Source: Panagrolaimus kolymaensis
Lineage: Eukaryota > Nematoda > Chromadorea > Rhabditida > Panagrolaimidae
Direction of reading: 5' to 3'
Length of the DNA: 64,000 nt
Assembly: GCA_028622995.1 (NCBI GenBank)
Contig: JAJQJQ010000096.1
Span: 117,465 to 181,464 of the forward strand
A program made the position numbers and the translations under genes. The notes beneath the pieces were generated by a model that did no database searches, was not told where the DNA came from, and saw nothing but the letters and a program-made list of their open reading frames with translations. Below, one piece after another: positions 10,576 through 21,103 of this stretch; position 1 is the stretch's first letter, and every line of letters starts with the position of its first letter.

Positions 10576-12080
10576 TTATTTTTTTAAAACTAAAGCAGAT
10601 TTTTTACATAATCCATATGTGGTTGCCATTTTTGGAGAATTAGTAAAACAATTCATTGATGGCGTAGTTAAAGTACAACTTATGGATTGTGCCACGGGTG
10701 CACCTGTACACCATTTTAAAAATGTTATTGGAGTTCCATCAATCCATTTCCATGTTTTATTGCTATCTGTTGAACATAGCCCAATCCAATACCAAAAATA
10801 TTCTAACGTTGCTGAAAGAAGAAAAAAAAGTTTCATCAATCAAGGAAGTTTTAAAATTTTGATTTCCAAATGAGTAAACATTATAAACTTTCATTTTGAA
10901 AAAGAACCTTACTATTTAAAAATGCAAATTCTGCTGCATTTTCAATCGAAGCCAAATTTGCACCTTGTGAAGTGCAATAATTTTCAGCTCCATCAAAATT
11001 ATATTTATTCGTTGTATTTTTATAACATGAATGTGTGGATTCAAAATAAATCCATCCATTGCTACATGAATATATTGGAGGTTTAGTGCTTCCACCACCG
11101 GGTTTAACCGTAGTCGTCGTGGTCATAGTTGCTGTAGTTGCTGTGGATGTTGCTGGAAGGGGATTATTTGTATTTTCTGGAGAATTATGATTTTCGTTAG
11201 TCGTTGCTTGGGATGGATTTAAAGTTGAAGAATGATCGCTTGGATTATCTGTTTTAGAAGTAATTCCAGTAACAACAACAGCAGCTGTAGTACCTAGCGG
11301 CAAAGTTGCTGTTACATCTCCAAATGTTCCACTACTTTTACTTGTTCCAACTGTATTTATACCAGTACCAGGCATGGTTGTTGAAACTGTTCCACCACCA
11401 TCATTTGTAACTTTTGAAGTTCTTATTGTCATTGGTGTTGTTGTTGATGGTGGTGGTAGCGGTGTTGTAAATACACTAGCATTAAAAGGAATTTCACATA
11501 CAAACGGTTTTTCATTAAAACAATTATATGTATACCATGTTGATGCATAACTAACTATGCCAATACAATTAAAAGTTGGTGAAAAATTTGGTTGAGATAT
11601 CGCCCAATTTGTATATGTAAAAGGAGTTTTATCCGTCCAACTCCATTTATATGTATCAGGTGATTGTAAATCATTTCCACCAATCCAAAAATCATCAAAA
11701 TTTAATTGTTTTGCATATTCTAAAAAAATTAATGATACTCTCCCTAACTACCCTTTTCCGCGGCGATAATCCAAGTAACAAAAAAGTGGTTTAAGAAAAA
11801 TCAAAAATCCTTCTCTCTTTGTATGTGTTTATTGGAACTACTTACCCGCAAGTAAATCATTAATAAAGCTATTATCAATTGAAGCTAAATGACCATTAGG
11901 ATATTGTGCACAATTTGATTCAGCTTCAGTAAATTGAGCTTTAACATTAATATATTTATAACAAAGTTTATCAGCTAAAGGAAATAAATAAGATCCTGGA
12001 GGACAATCAGCTTGACAATAATTTTTAAGGAATAAAAATAAAAATGAAAATAACGAACAATAAAAATTTTTCATTTCCAT
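10576..12080 (-). CDS. Secreted protein with two C-type lectin domains
   Basis: Exons 12080-11846, 11719-10913 and 10811-10576 join (phase 1 at both introns) to 425 aa. A hydrophobic signal peptide (residues 1-25, SLFSFLFLFL) precedes CTLD1 (about 27-160: CYKY, WIGGNDL, W.W.D, C...WYTYNCFNEKPFVCE). A Ser/Thr/Pro/Gly-rich, probably O-glycosylated linker (about 165-290) follows, then CTLD2 (about 294-425: CYKN, ANLASI, YWIGLCSTD, W.DG, C.TTPSMNC). Canonical Ca/sugar motifs are altered: CTLD1 has QPN, and CTLD2 lacks EPN/QPD and WND, so calcium-dependent sugar binding by CTLD2 is doubtful. Nematode lectins of this type are secreted, often intestinal, immune-linked proteins. The gene points away from the ShKT gene and is an inverted paralogue of 13607-14823. 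Confidence 0.85.
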
Positions 12081-12480
12081 GCTTTTTTCTTTCTTCTAAA
12101 CTTTGAAACCCCTGTTTTTTTTCTATGGTGCTACGTTTCTGATGATAATAATGATTTGCATCACCTCCTCTCCTCTAAAAAGCCCAACAGGAATCGTTCA
12201 CCAACAAACAAAAAAAGTTAACTCCGATTCTTTAATTCTTTCCTCTTTCGTTTTTCATTTTTTTTTGCAAGTTTTGGATTATAAACTTCCTTACTCTTCG
12301 GGGTTATTTTTCTCCTTCTTCTTCCTCTCTCGTTATCATAATATTTGATTTCTTTAGGCTTAAAAAAATGTTAAGCTTTTTTTTCTGCGTAGTTAGTCGT
12401 CGTTGATTGCTGATGATTTAAGATTTCAGTCATCTTTTCTTCTTCCATCATCGCCTTTTTTATTGTTTTGAAAAAAAGAA

Positions 12481-13153
12481 ATGTTAAAAATCAATAATAT
12501 TTTTCATGTAAAATTTTTATTGATTGTTTTTGTTTCATCAACATGGTCTTCATCAAATATTTTAACTTCATTAAATAATAATTGTCCAAGTTAGTCTTCT
12601 TCTTTTTTTCCAATCCAATATGTTTCAACGATCTTTGATTATTGAAGACTTAAAAAAGTATCTCGATGATGTGTGAAAAGATTTGTTTCAGAAGCCATTT
12701 AAAAAAAAAATAGTGTCAAAAATTATTTACAACCAAAAGTTTGAGATACTGATTTTTTTGTAACTTTTTTGATAGAAGAAAAATTTTAGCATCGAAGTTT
12801 AAGGAAGAATATTTTTTTGAGTCTTCTAAAATTAATGCATTCAAGTCTTTTTAGTGATTTTTGTAATACCCAATTATTTCTTTTTTTTTCCAGCAACTTG
12901 CCAAGATACATCCACCACGTGTATGGAAAACATTGCAGCATGTCTTGATCCAAACAAATATGAACAAATGGTTCGAATTTGTCAATGTACATGTTTATTT
13001 TGTCCTGAACCCATTGAAGGTTGCGCTGATGTGGATCCAGAATGCAGAAATAAATCATATGAATGCAGTAATTATCTTTATAAACCCATTATGTGTAAAT
13101 ATTGTCGAAAAACGTGTAAATTTTGTGATGATCCTTGCGCAGGAATACCTTAG
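12481..13153 (+). CDS. Small secreted protein with two ShKT domains
   Basis: Exon 1 (12481-12589) encodes a start and signal peptide (VKFLLIVFVSS). Exon 2 (12894-13153) follows after a 304-nt intron with a strong TTTTCCAG acceptor. The 122-aa product has two Cys-rich domains of about 35 residues with the ShKT spacing: C-x6-C-x6-C-x11-C-x1-C-x4-C, then C-x6-C-x6-C-x9-C-x2-C-x3-C. ShKT domains are very common in secreted nematode proteins, alone or attached to enzymes. In some families they act on ion channels, but no activity can be read from this sequence. An AATAAA lies shortly after the stop. The gene lies between two C-type lectin genes, which fits a locus for secreted gut or cuticle defence products (inference). 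Confidence 0.85.
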
Positions 13154-13606
13154 AATTTTTTAAAAATAAAAATAAAAATTTCAACTTGTGTTTGTAACTT
13201 TTTTAAAACCTCATCAATAATATTTGACTTATCTAGAAAAATGGCTAAATTTTGAACTGTCATCATATTTTTAATTTATGTGCAGTTGTTTTAAACAAAA
13301 TAATTTTAATCAAATTCTTTGGACTCTTTCACAACCTTGTTAGCACCTATCTACCTATCCCAGATTTCCACCTTCCCACTTAAAAAAAAAGTCAAGCAAG
13401 CAACTTTTAAGCTTTTTCATTTAAACAAAGACGTCATCTTTCCTCTTTTTTTTATGCTTTTGTTTCTTCTTTGCCTCCTTGCCTTATCATTGATGCAAAA
13501 AAAAAACAATCCATGTGAGTCGATAAACTTTGAAAAAAATTTTGCTTTTGCTTTTGTCTTTTTGAGCTTTTGTTTTTTGGTTAATGAAAAAAAACAAACA
13601 ACGGAA

Positions 13607-14823
13607 ATGAATTTGATTTTGCCATTGTTTTTTATTGTGATTTTTAATTTAATAAAATTTACTTATTCGATATGTCCTGATGGAACTTTACCATCATTAA
13701 GTAATGCAGCAATTTGCTTTAAATTTATTCCTGATAAAGCAGTGTTCACGGAAGCTGAAGGGATATGTCAACAACAAGGTTATGGTGGACATTTGGTATC
13801 CATAACTGATGGATTTACAAATACTTTTTTAGCTCGTAAGTTTTTTTAGGGAAAATAAAGGTTGCATAATTTTTCAAGCCTTTGATTACGTTTAAAACGA
13901 AACTATTAAGAAACACTTTAAATTGTTTATTCTTTTAGAAAATGCAAATAAAACTTTTACGGAAATAGATTTTTGGGTTGGTGGAGATGATTTAAATCAA
14001 AGAGGAAAATGGGTATGGCTTGATGGTCAATCTTTTACATTTAAAAATTGGGCTCCCGATGAACCAACTCTTTTGCCAGGATATCAATGTATTAGTGAAA
14101 CCATGGCAAGTTTTTGGTTTACAGCTGATTGCTTTAGAGAAAAATCATTTATTTGTGAAATTCCTGCGATTAATGTTTCATCTGGAACTACAACAGTTAG
14201 TGGTGGAGCTACTACTAATGGAACTACTGTGCCAACAGAACAAATAGCCACAACTACGCTACCATTTTCTGCATCGTCAGCTACTTCTGAACTATCAACG
14301 CCTCCACCTTTAACAACCGAGGAACTACAAACGACAACAACTACATTAGGTCCACCTATTTATACATGTGATAGCGATTGGCATCAATATAATGTAACAC
14401 ATTTTTGTTTTAAAATATTTCCTAAAAATGTTTTTGATGATGCTGAAAATGTGTGTGTTAGTTATAAAGGCCATTTAGCATCCATTCATGATGATGATGA
14501 GAAACAATTTGTTGAGGGTAAGTATAATATTCGCACCAAATTTATTCTATGAAATTGAGTAACTTTGGATTTCAGGACTTATGGATAACACATATTATTG
14601 GTTGGGACTTTGCACAACTGATAATGGCCGAACTTGGATATGGACGGATGGAACCCCATTTGATTATGATGATGGTTGGTGTGATGGAAGTCCAGGAAAA
14701 AATCCAAATTCATGTGCAATATTAAATCCACAACAAAATTGTTTTACCACAATTCGTAGAAATACGGCGGGAACATCAGGAATTTGTAAAAAACCTGCTG
14801 ATGTTCATTATGGAAGCCCTTGA
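13607..14823 (+). CDS. Secreted protein with two C-type lectin domains (paralogue)
   Basis: Exons 13607-13835, 13939-14517 and 14576-14823 join (phase 1 introns, as in its paralogue) to 351 aa. Signal peptide residues 1-22 (LPLFFIVIFNLIKF), CTLD1 about 24-158 (CFKF, GGHLVSI, FWVGGDDL, W.WLDG, WAPDEP, C...WFTADCFREKSFICE), Thr/Ser/Pro linker about 160-215, CTLD2 about 218-351 (CFKI, GHLASI, YYWLGLCTTD, W.WTDGTPF, C....NCFTT..GICKK). CTLD1 keeps a DEP in place of EPN and CTLD2 lacks the sugar motif. Intron positions and domain order match 10576-12080, so the two arose by inverted duplication. They now flank the ShKT gene. AATAAA motifs lie just past the stop. Confidence 0.87.
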
Positions 14824-15714
14824 ATATTGCAAGATTAAAAAAGGTATTTATTTATTTGTTTATTGAATTAAAGAAATAATAAATATGTAAAAAATAACTA
14901 AAACTAATTCGTCAACTACCGGTAGCGATTACAGCATCGTGATGGATTGGATTTTTCATAAAATCAACCACATTTACACTTTTTTTCAAATTTATATGCT
15001 TGCTAAACACCATTTTTAAACCATATGTATTTACTAAAAATAGTTGAAGAAACATAAAATGGTTCAATCCAAACATTTAAAAAAAATTATCTCCTAAAAA
15101 TTTTGCAACAACAACATTTTCATTTTTTGTTTTTCTTGTTTGCGTTGTTTATTGAAATTTGGCAATCTATTATCTTCTGCCACCGCCGCCATTTTTTTTA
15201 AAATTCCATCCATTTCGAAAGAAAACAAAAACAAGCATGTTTGTTGCTGCTGCTTATTTTCGTCAAAGTTTTAAGCTTTTGTTAGCGAAAAATAAAACTT
15301 CTTTTTCATTTTTCCAATTTCAAAGAATGATGTTTAACGTGATTTTGGTGTTTCATCCAATATTATGTCCCATTGTTACTGAATATTTATGTTGAGTGAA
15401 ACTTCATTGCTAATCCTTCATATTTACGTGTTTATTATTTGCATCATACGCTTAAATTTCTCTCTAAATTGCTTGTTTATATTCCATGCTTTGTAACAAA
15501 TATCAATAATCCACAGAAAATGAATGGAGTCCGCCTTTAAACCTTTTCGATAGCTTTTTTGAGCTTGATACCATTCGATTTCCATAATCCATATTTTTTT
15601 TGACTATCATCAACCTAAAGAATTGCTGTTAATAATGTCCTTTTTCCTTTCGTGCTTATATTTATTTATCCATTTACTTGCTTTATATGTTTCTAATTTC
15701 ATTCATTTTTTCAG
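14824..15714. other. Intergenic region, 0.9 kb
   Basis: AT-rich spacer containing the lectin polyadenylation region (an AATAAA near 14877) and the upstream region of the HAD phosphatase. Short open frames lack coding character. No repeat or RNA gene was recognised. Confidence 0.5.
15703..15714 (+). promoter_or_regulatory. Probable spliced-leader acceptor of the HAD gene
   Basis: A T-rich tract ending TTTTTTCAG lies three bases before the ATG at 15718. With no coding exon upstream, this is the usual look of a nematode SL trans-splice site; an ordinary 5' UTR intron is the alternative. Confidence 0.5.
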
Positions 15715-15717
15715 AGA

Positions 15718-16434
15718 ATGGCTTCATCTCAAATCACTCATGTTATCTTCGATTTTGATGGAGTTGTATCGGATACAGAAACGGCATATGCTGAAGCAGT
15801 AACTAAGGCTCTTGAAAAATATGATAAGAAATTCAACAATCATATTAAACATGGAATGATGGGGCGTAAAACGGATGAATCAATCAAATTTGTTCTTGAA
15901 GAAACTGGTCTTAAAGATGATGTGGATTTGGAAGAATTTAAGAAGCTTTACCATGATAATTTTGTCAAACTTCTTCCTCAATCTGATCTCCTTCCTGGTG
16001 CTAAAGAAATCATCGAATACCTTGCTAAACAAAAGCTTCACCTTGCAATTAGTACTGGCTCTGGATCAGAAGAATTTGAACTCAAAGAAAAGAAAGCCAA
16101 TGATTTATTACCATATTTCGAAGTGATTGCAAAATGTGGAGATGATGATGAAGTTAAAGAAGGTAAACCTGCTCCTGATGCATATTCTGTACCAATGAAA
16201 CGTTTCAAAACTCAACCTGATTCTCCTGGAAAAGTGCTCGTATTTGAAGATTCAATCAATGGTGTTCAAGCTGCTGTTTCAGCTGGTTGCAAAGTTGTCT
16301 TCGTTCCGCAAGAAAAGTTCAAAACTGATGATTGGGAAGACAAGATTGCTGAAATCAAGCCAAAATGCAGTGAAATTTTGAAATCGTTGAAAGAATTTGA
16401 TCCAGAAAAGTTTGGTTTGCCACCAATGAAATGA
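15718..16434 (+). CDS. HAD-family phosphatase, pseudouridine-5'-phosphatase-like
   Basis: Single uninterrupted exon, 238 aa. All four HAD motifs are visible: motif I FDFDGVVSDTE (nucleophile and acid/base Asp), motif II STGS, motif III Lys in EGKPAPDAY, and motif IV VFEDSINGVQAA. The cap region at residues about 20-90 places it in the beta-PGM/PUDP-type subfamily. The closest animal family is HDHD1/PUDP, cytosolic enzymes that remove phosphate from small phospho-metabolites such as pseudouridine monophosphate; the exact substrate cannot be told. Residues 130-150 (DDDEVKEGKPAP) match that family. Lack of introns is unusual in this window. Its 3' end is about 270 bp before the next gene's acceptor on the same strand, so it may be the first gene of an operon. 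Confidence 0.85.
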   Translation: MASSQITHVIFDFDGVVSDTETAYAEAVTKALEKYDKKFNNHIKHGMMGRKTDESIKFVLEETGLKDDVDLEEFKKLYHDNFVKLLPQSDLLPGAKEIIEYLAKQKLHLAISTGSGSEEFELKEKKANDLLPYFEVIAKCGDDDEVKEGKPAPDAYSVPMKRFKTQPDSPGKVLVFEDSINGVQAAVSAGCKVVFVPQEKFKTDDWEDKIAEIKPKCSEILKSLKEFDPEKFGLPPMK

Positions 16435-16702
16435 AGATCTTATGTTTCTTAATTATGTATTTTTGTTAGAATATATGCTTTACTCGGTGTTGTTTGTATT
16501 GTTAGTAAAACTATTTTATGCATATTTCACTTTTCATTATGTTTGTGTAAATAAATAAGTTCTTGATAAAGTTTTGAAGTTTAAAGATGCTATGAAAACA
16601 TTACTTATGATTTTCTCCAGAAAAACAACTGTTTTATGACAGCAAAGATACTTCAGCTAGCTTATGCTTTTTCCAAGTAAACTATTGGTTTCATTTTTTC
16701 AG

Positions 16703-17637
16703 GTCAACCTTCCAAAAATGTCTGATCTCAAATCGAAAACCAAGGAACTTCATAAACTTGCTACTGAACAAGTTAAAGCAACGAATGATTATTTCAATAA
16801 AATGATTGAACTGGAAAGAATTTTAGCTGATTGTCGAATGAATGTTTCAATTGCAAAGTTAGTTACCTTTTTACTTTGTTTACCTTGTAATTAATTTTGG
16901 GTTTTTAGATCTCAAAATGGTTTTGCTTTATCAACAGTTGGTTTCATTGATAAAAGAGATATCGAACCAAGTGTGTTTGTCAAAATTCAAAATGATAAAT
17001 TTGAAATCATTCATAAACTCGAAGAAGAAGGATCAAAAGAAAGTGTGAAAACAAATGTACGAAAACGTGGAGGTGGAAAAGATTCAAAGAAAGATGAAGA
17101 TGACAAAGCTGCGAAAGTTTATGGCAAATCCGATGATGATGATAAAGAAGAAGAGCAAAAGGAAAAGGTTGGCATGCTTTTGTTTCACAGTTTGTTTACT
17201 TACTAGGACTTGATGTTATGCAAAAAGCTGTTGGTTAAAAGCAAAGTATTTTCGTAGAGGTTTACGACTGCATTGCTTTTTGAGAAATATTCCACCATTT
17301 GTTATAACTTTTACTTTTATCTCTTTAACCATTGCTTACTTTTCAGAAGCAATCTTCAATTTCACAATTTCGTCCATTTGGTGTTCTTGAACCTCGTTCT
17401 GCAAAGCAAGCAAGAATCAAAGCTGAAGAAGCTATACAAAGAATAGCTGAACTTGCATCAATTCAATCAAACATTTTTTCATTGGAAAAAGAAATTTCAA
17501 GTTTGAATGGTGAAGTTATATCGTCTCTTGGTGAAGAATATGAAAAATTTGTTAAAATCAACGAAAAACAAAAACCCTCTGATTCTGTGAAAAAGTTATT
17601 GAAAACTACAAAATGGCTTGAAGTTCCGACTCAATGA
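16703..17637 (+). CDS. CCDC115/Vma22-like V-ATPase assembly factor
   Basis: ATG at 16718; exons 16718-16857, 16909-17167 and 17347-17637 give 229 aa. The N-terminal helix pair (residues 1-50, [16 protein letters not shown]) is followed by a conserved block ([22 protein letters not shown]), a charged Lys/Asp/Glu linker (about 80-133), and a C-terminal helix with [20 protein letters not shown] and [15 protein letters not shown]. This last block matches the 'WFGIL.P.SLRQAQ' signature of CCDC115. The yeast counterpart Vma22 helps assemble the V0 sector of the vacuolar ATPase in the ER. The acceptor at 16701-16702 sits 15 bases before the ATG, fitting trans-splicing. Overall divergence is high and the charged linker is nematode-like; the family call rests on the two conserved blocks. 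Confidence 0.7.
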
Positions 17638-18462
17638 GAAGAAGCAAATCAATCATTCATTGTTCTAAATTATTATTATTGTTTATTATTTTCTGCGTTG
17701 TAAAAATGTATTTTCCGTTGTTTAGATTGTAATAATATTGTATTGTTTGTTAGGTTTTTAATAAAATTTTCATAACTTTTTTTTTCTCGATCTTTCAATC
17801 CAAGAACATGATGCAAAATTTTTTGTTTTGCTTATGATTTTCCACAAATCCATAATTGACTAAACGAGCCAGAAGATTATATTCTTGCGCAATAAGGATA
17901 AAACCTTTGTCTTTAAATAGTCGAGAGAATGCTTCTGAAATATTATGAATCAAAAATTGATTTTGTCCATTATATTCTCTCCATTCAAAAGAGAGGAACA
18001 AAAATTAGAAGAAAAAAATTCTTAACATAATTACTCACATTATTATAAGGATAGTTTAGGTTCTTTCATACCGAAACAAAAAATGGGCTAATAAACAAGA
18101 GAAAAAAACGGTAATGTTAACATTCATATTTCTGTTTTTAGGAATGGAAATACAAAAAAAATAATGCTATTACGGTATTATGCTCGCAAGAAGCATAGCG
18201 ATACATTGTTTCTTTCCCGAGCTTCAGTATTTTGTTTTCCTAAAAGCTCTTTTATCCTTTTACCATCAGCAATTTTACATAGTTAGTGATATGCTAAACC
18301 ACCATGAATATGCCATTTTTCACTTTTTACTGATATGGTTAAAGCTGCGATCGGATTATGCAATGAAAAAGATTTCTTGGATTTGAAAGTAAACCAAATA
18401 AGTCCGCTGTTTAAAGAAGCAATCAATTTGGACTCAAAAACGATCAATAAATCGTTACTAGG
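17638..18462. other. Intergenic region with a possible minus-strand terminal exon
   Basis: Holds the 3' UTR of the CCDC115-like gene (AATAAAA near 17759). A 68-codon minus-strand frame at 18001-17795 (SEAFSRLFKDKGFILIAQEYN) has protein-like composition and could be a last exon; no family is recognised. At 18335-18470 a plus-strand frame resembles sequence near 51750, both containing GAAAAAGATTTCTTGGATTT, so this is partly a dispersed repeat. Confidence 0.3.
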
Positions 18463-18470
18463 ATTCGAAG

Positions 18471-18898
18471 CAGGGATGCACGGAATTCCGTTTCCGTTTC
18501 CGCGGAATTCCGCCCATTTTTTGATTTCCGTTTCCGTTTCCGTTTACGGAAATGACAAAAAAAAATTTCCGTTTTTTTTCGTTCCGCGGAAAAAAATATA
18601 TACCTTTTTACCCAAAAATTCTTACATTTTAATAAATTTTTACACAATTCTCAAATGTTTATTTCATGCTCTTTGACTTAAAAATAGTTCAAAAACTTGA
18701 AAATACTAACTTATTAACAATTGACTCTTAAAAGAACATAAAAAATAATTGTCAAATATATAATTATAAGGGGAAAAATTATTTTACTATGTACCAAAAA
18801 AGTTTTAAAAATTTCCGTTTCCGTTTCCGTTTACGGAAACAAAATTTGATATTTCCGTTTCCGCGGAAACGGAAAAAAGTCATTTCCGTGCATCCCTG
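18471..18898. mobile_element. hAT-type MITE with perfect 8-bp target duplication
   Basis: A 428-bp insertion bounded by inverted ends CAGGGATGCACGGAA (15 bp perfect), flanked on both sides by the octamer ATTCGAAG (18463-18470 and 18899-18906). CAG-type ends and 8-bp duplications are hallmarks of hAT transposons. There is no coding capacity, so it is a non-autonomous MITE. Inside both ends are runs of the hexamer TTTCCG and its complement around TTCCGCGGAA palindromes, giving extra hairpin potential. The intact target duplication implies recent insertion. Confidence 0.92.
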
Positions 18899-19081
18899 AT
18901 TCGAAGATAATAACAAAGTGATGCAAAATTTATTAATATCAGTAAAAAACCAAAGCAATAAAGAATTAATACAAAGAAGAAATAATGATTGAAAGCATAA
19001 ACAGTGAGAAAAAAAGCACAATAAACTAATCAAGTAAAATAATAGCATCATTTGAAATCAACCATCGGTAGGATAACACAC

Positions 19082-20338
19082 TCAACCATCAATCATTTCT
19101 TTCGAAGCATCAAGATCATCCGAAGGAGCTAAAGTTGTATTGTTAAAGATGCTAAAGTTGAGTTTATCAGTTTGATTCATTTCAGAAGTTTCAAAGCTTG
19201 ATACATCAGAAAAGTTTTCAATGATCATAGTTGCATCGATGTTTGAGGAAAGATTAAGACGTTCACTTCTTCTTCTTTTTGGAGTTGAGTCACATGGAAA
19301 AACAGAAAATCTTTCAAACTGCTTGGATGCATTCGTATTTGAGTGGCAGCTTGAACGTTTCATTTCTTTTGGTGTAACAGCAAGATAATCATAAGATGAA
19401 GATTTCAATTCTGGAAAGAAGGCGCTTATGCTCGAATCAGGTGAAAGATCAGCAAGAAGATGTTTATTGATAGTTTCATTAACAGAAGATCGTTGAGAAG
19501 GAGTTATCGTAGCAATGAGAGAATCATCAGCGACTTCAGCTAAATGTTTCGAATCAGTTATACTTGAAGCTGGAACATTGAATGAAACATTTATTCGTGG
19601 AGGAGTAACAAGATCAATTACTGAATCATCTTTTAGTTCAACAAACGTCTTCGATCGAATTGTGCTGGAATTGGTAACATTCAATGATTGACTTCTTCGA
19701 GGCGTTTCAATTCCCATTTCAGAGTTATCAGACATTTGTGTAAGCGAAATCGGTTCATTAACACTTGAATTGGTGCTATTAACCAATGGACGAGGCGTTT
19801 CGATCAAAGAACAATCAGATAGTTCGGCAAGCAACTTAGCATGAGTGATGCTAGAGAAGGTATGATTCAATGATTGACTTCGAATAGGATCATCAAGTAC
19901 CTTAAGACCAATAGCTTTTGAATTCGCAGCAGTTCGACTTCTTTGAGGAGTTGAAATAATTTGAACATCAGAATCATTCAATGCTTCAGCACCCAAGTTT
20001 GGACCATTATTAGTGCTATTAAAACGAAAACCATTTCCACTTCGACGAGTTGCCATTTTTGAGCCAGTATCAACAGGTGAGTCTTCTATTGTAATAACGC
20101 TGATTTTTCGACCTCTTCTTGCATTCTTTGAAATAGTAGACGTTTGAGGCGACTTTATATTGCTGCTAGTAATTGGAGGAGGCTTGACGTTCTTTCGTCG
20201 TCGTTTTTGTGCATCTGGACCATTTGAATTATCAGCAGACGCATTCATATTACTACCATTGCTATTCGTTATTTGACGTTTTCTTGCTGGCTTATGTTGC
20301 TTCAAGCTTTCATTACGTTGACGACCATTTCCTGACAT
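19082..20338 (-). CDS. Ser/Thr-rich, probably disordered nuclear protein
   Basis: One open exon of 418 aa. A TTTTTTTAG lies three bases before the ATG, so the message is probably trans-spliced or has a 5' UTR intron. The N-terminus is rich in Arg/Lys with nuclear-signal-like motifs (HKPARKRQ, QKRRRKN). Residues about 110-330 contain five or six imperfect repeats of the form [DDS.I..TP.RS.S.N.T.SSI..SK.LAEL], rich in Ser/Thr-Pro sites that could be phosphorylated by cyclin-dependent or MAP kinases. A further basic patch (TPKRRRSERLN) follows, then an acidic C-terminus. No catalytic fold is seen. The family is not recognised; cell-cycle or chromatin proteins are the most likely setting, but this is inference. 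Confidence 0.7.
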   Translation of the reverse strand: MSGNGRQRNESLKQHKPARKRQITNSNGSNMNASADNSNGPDAQKRRRKNVKPPPITSSNIKSPQTSTISKNARRGRKISVITIEDSPVDTGSKMATRRSGNGFRFNSTNNGPNLGAEALNDSDVQIISTPQRSRTAANSKAIGLKVLDDPIRSQSLNHTFSSITHAKLLAELSDCSLIETPRPLVNSTNSSVNEPISLTQMSDNSEMGIETPRRSQSLNVTNSSTIRSKTFVELKDDSVIDLVTPPRINVSFNVPASSITDSKHLAEVADDSLIATITPSQRSSVNETINKHLLADLSPDSSISAFFPELKSSSYDYLAVTPKEMKRSSCHSNTNASKQFERFSVFPCDSTPKRRRSERLNLSSNIDATMIIENFSDVSSFETSEMNQTDKLNFSIFNNTTLAPSDDLDASKEMIDG

Positions 20339-20344
20339 CGCTAA

Positions 20345-21103
20345 AAAAATGATAATTAGAAGAGTAATTTTTATTGTAAGAAAACGAAAATAATTGTTAA
20401 ACGCGAAAATGATGGAAAATGAAAAATTAATGGAAGACCCAAAAATGCAAAAACAAGCTTCTTCTTTTTTTCTCTGCCTTTAAACTTTTGGCGCTTCAAA
20501 CCCATTTTGTCAAAGAATTTTGATACGATACCATTAAAAAAATGATGTTTGAATGATGAATTGAAAGTTTTATTATTTTTTTCTCACAAAAATTATTTTT
20601 GCTAACATAAATGGAAGAAAGCAACTTGACATCGACATTTCCTATCGATAAATTACCCAGTTCACTTCCATAAGCTCCATAAAATTAACTTCTAAAAAAT
20701 TCATCGCAACTTACATTTATAACAAAAGTTGTAATTTCCAATACCAATCATTGCAACAGAAAAAAATGGGTAAAGCAAATAATGGAAAAACTTTAATCCT
20801 TTTACATAGAAAATTCCATAATTTGTTAGTTTATTCCAATTTGAGATTATTTGAAGGTGGATTGGATTTACTGATAATCCATTTTATTTTTTATTTTATT
20901 CATGGTTAAAGGAAAAACTTGAATGTGAAATGCAAGCGTACTTTTTACAACTAACTCCTTCTTTTTTTATCTTTGCAAATCCAAAAAGGTACAAACGTTA
21001 AGAAATGAAACAATATTATTTTAGAAAATATTTATTAGTCATACATAGGCATAAACAGAAAAAAATAATGATAAAACATACAAATGAAAGAAAATTGAGA
21101 AGT
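20345..21103. other. Intergenic region, 0.76 kb
   Basis: Upstream region of the Ser-rich gene and 3' region of the membrane protein gene (AATAAA on the minus strand near 21030). Only short, uninformative open frames were seen. Confidence 0.5.
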
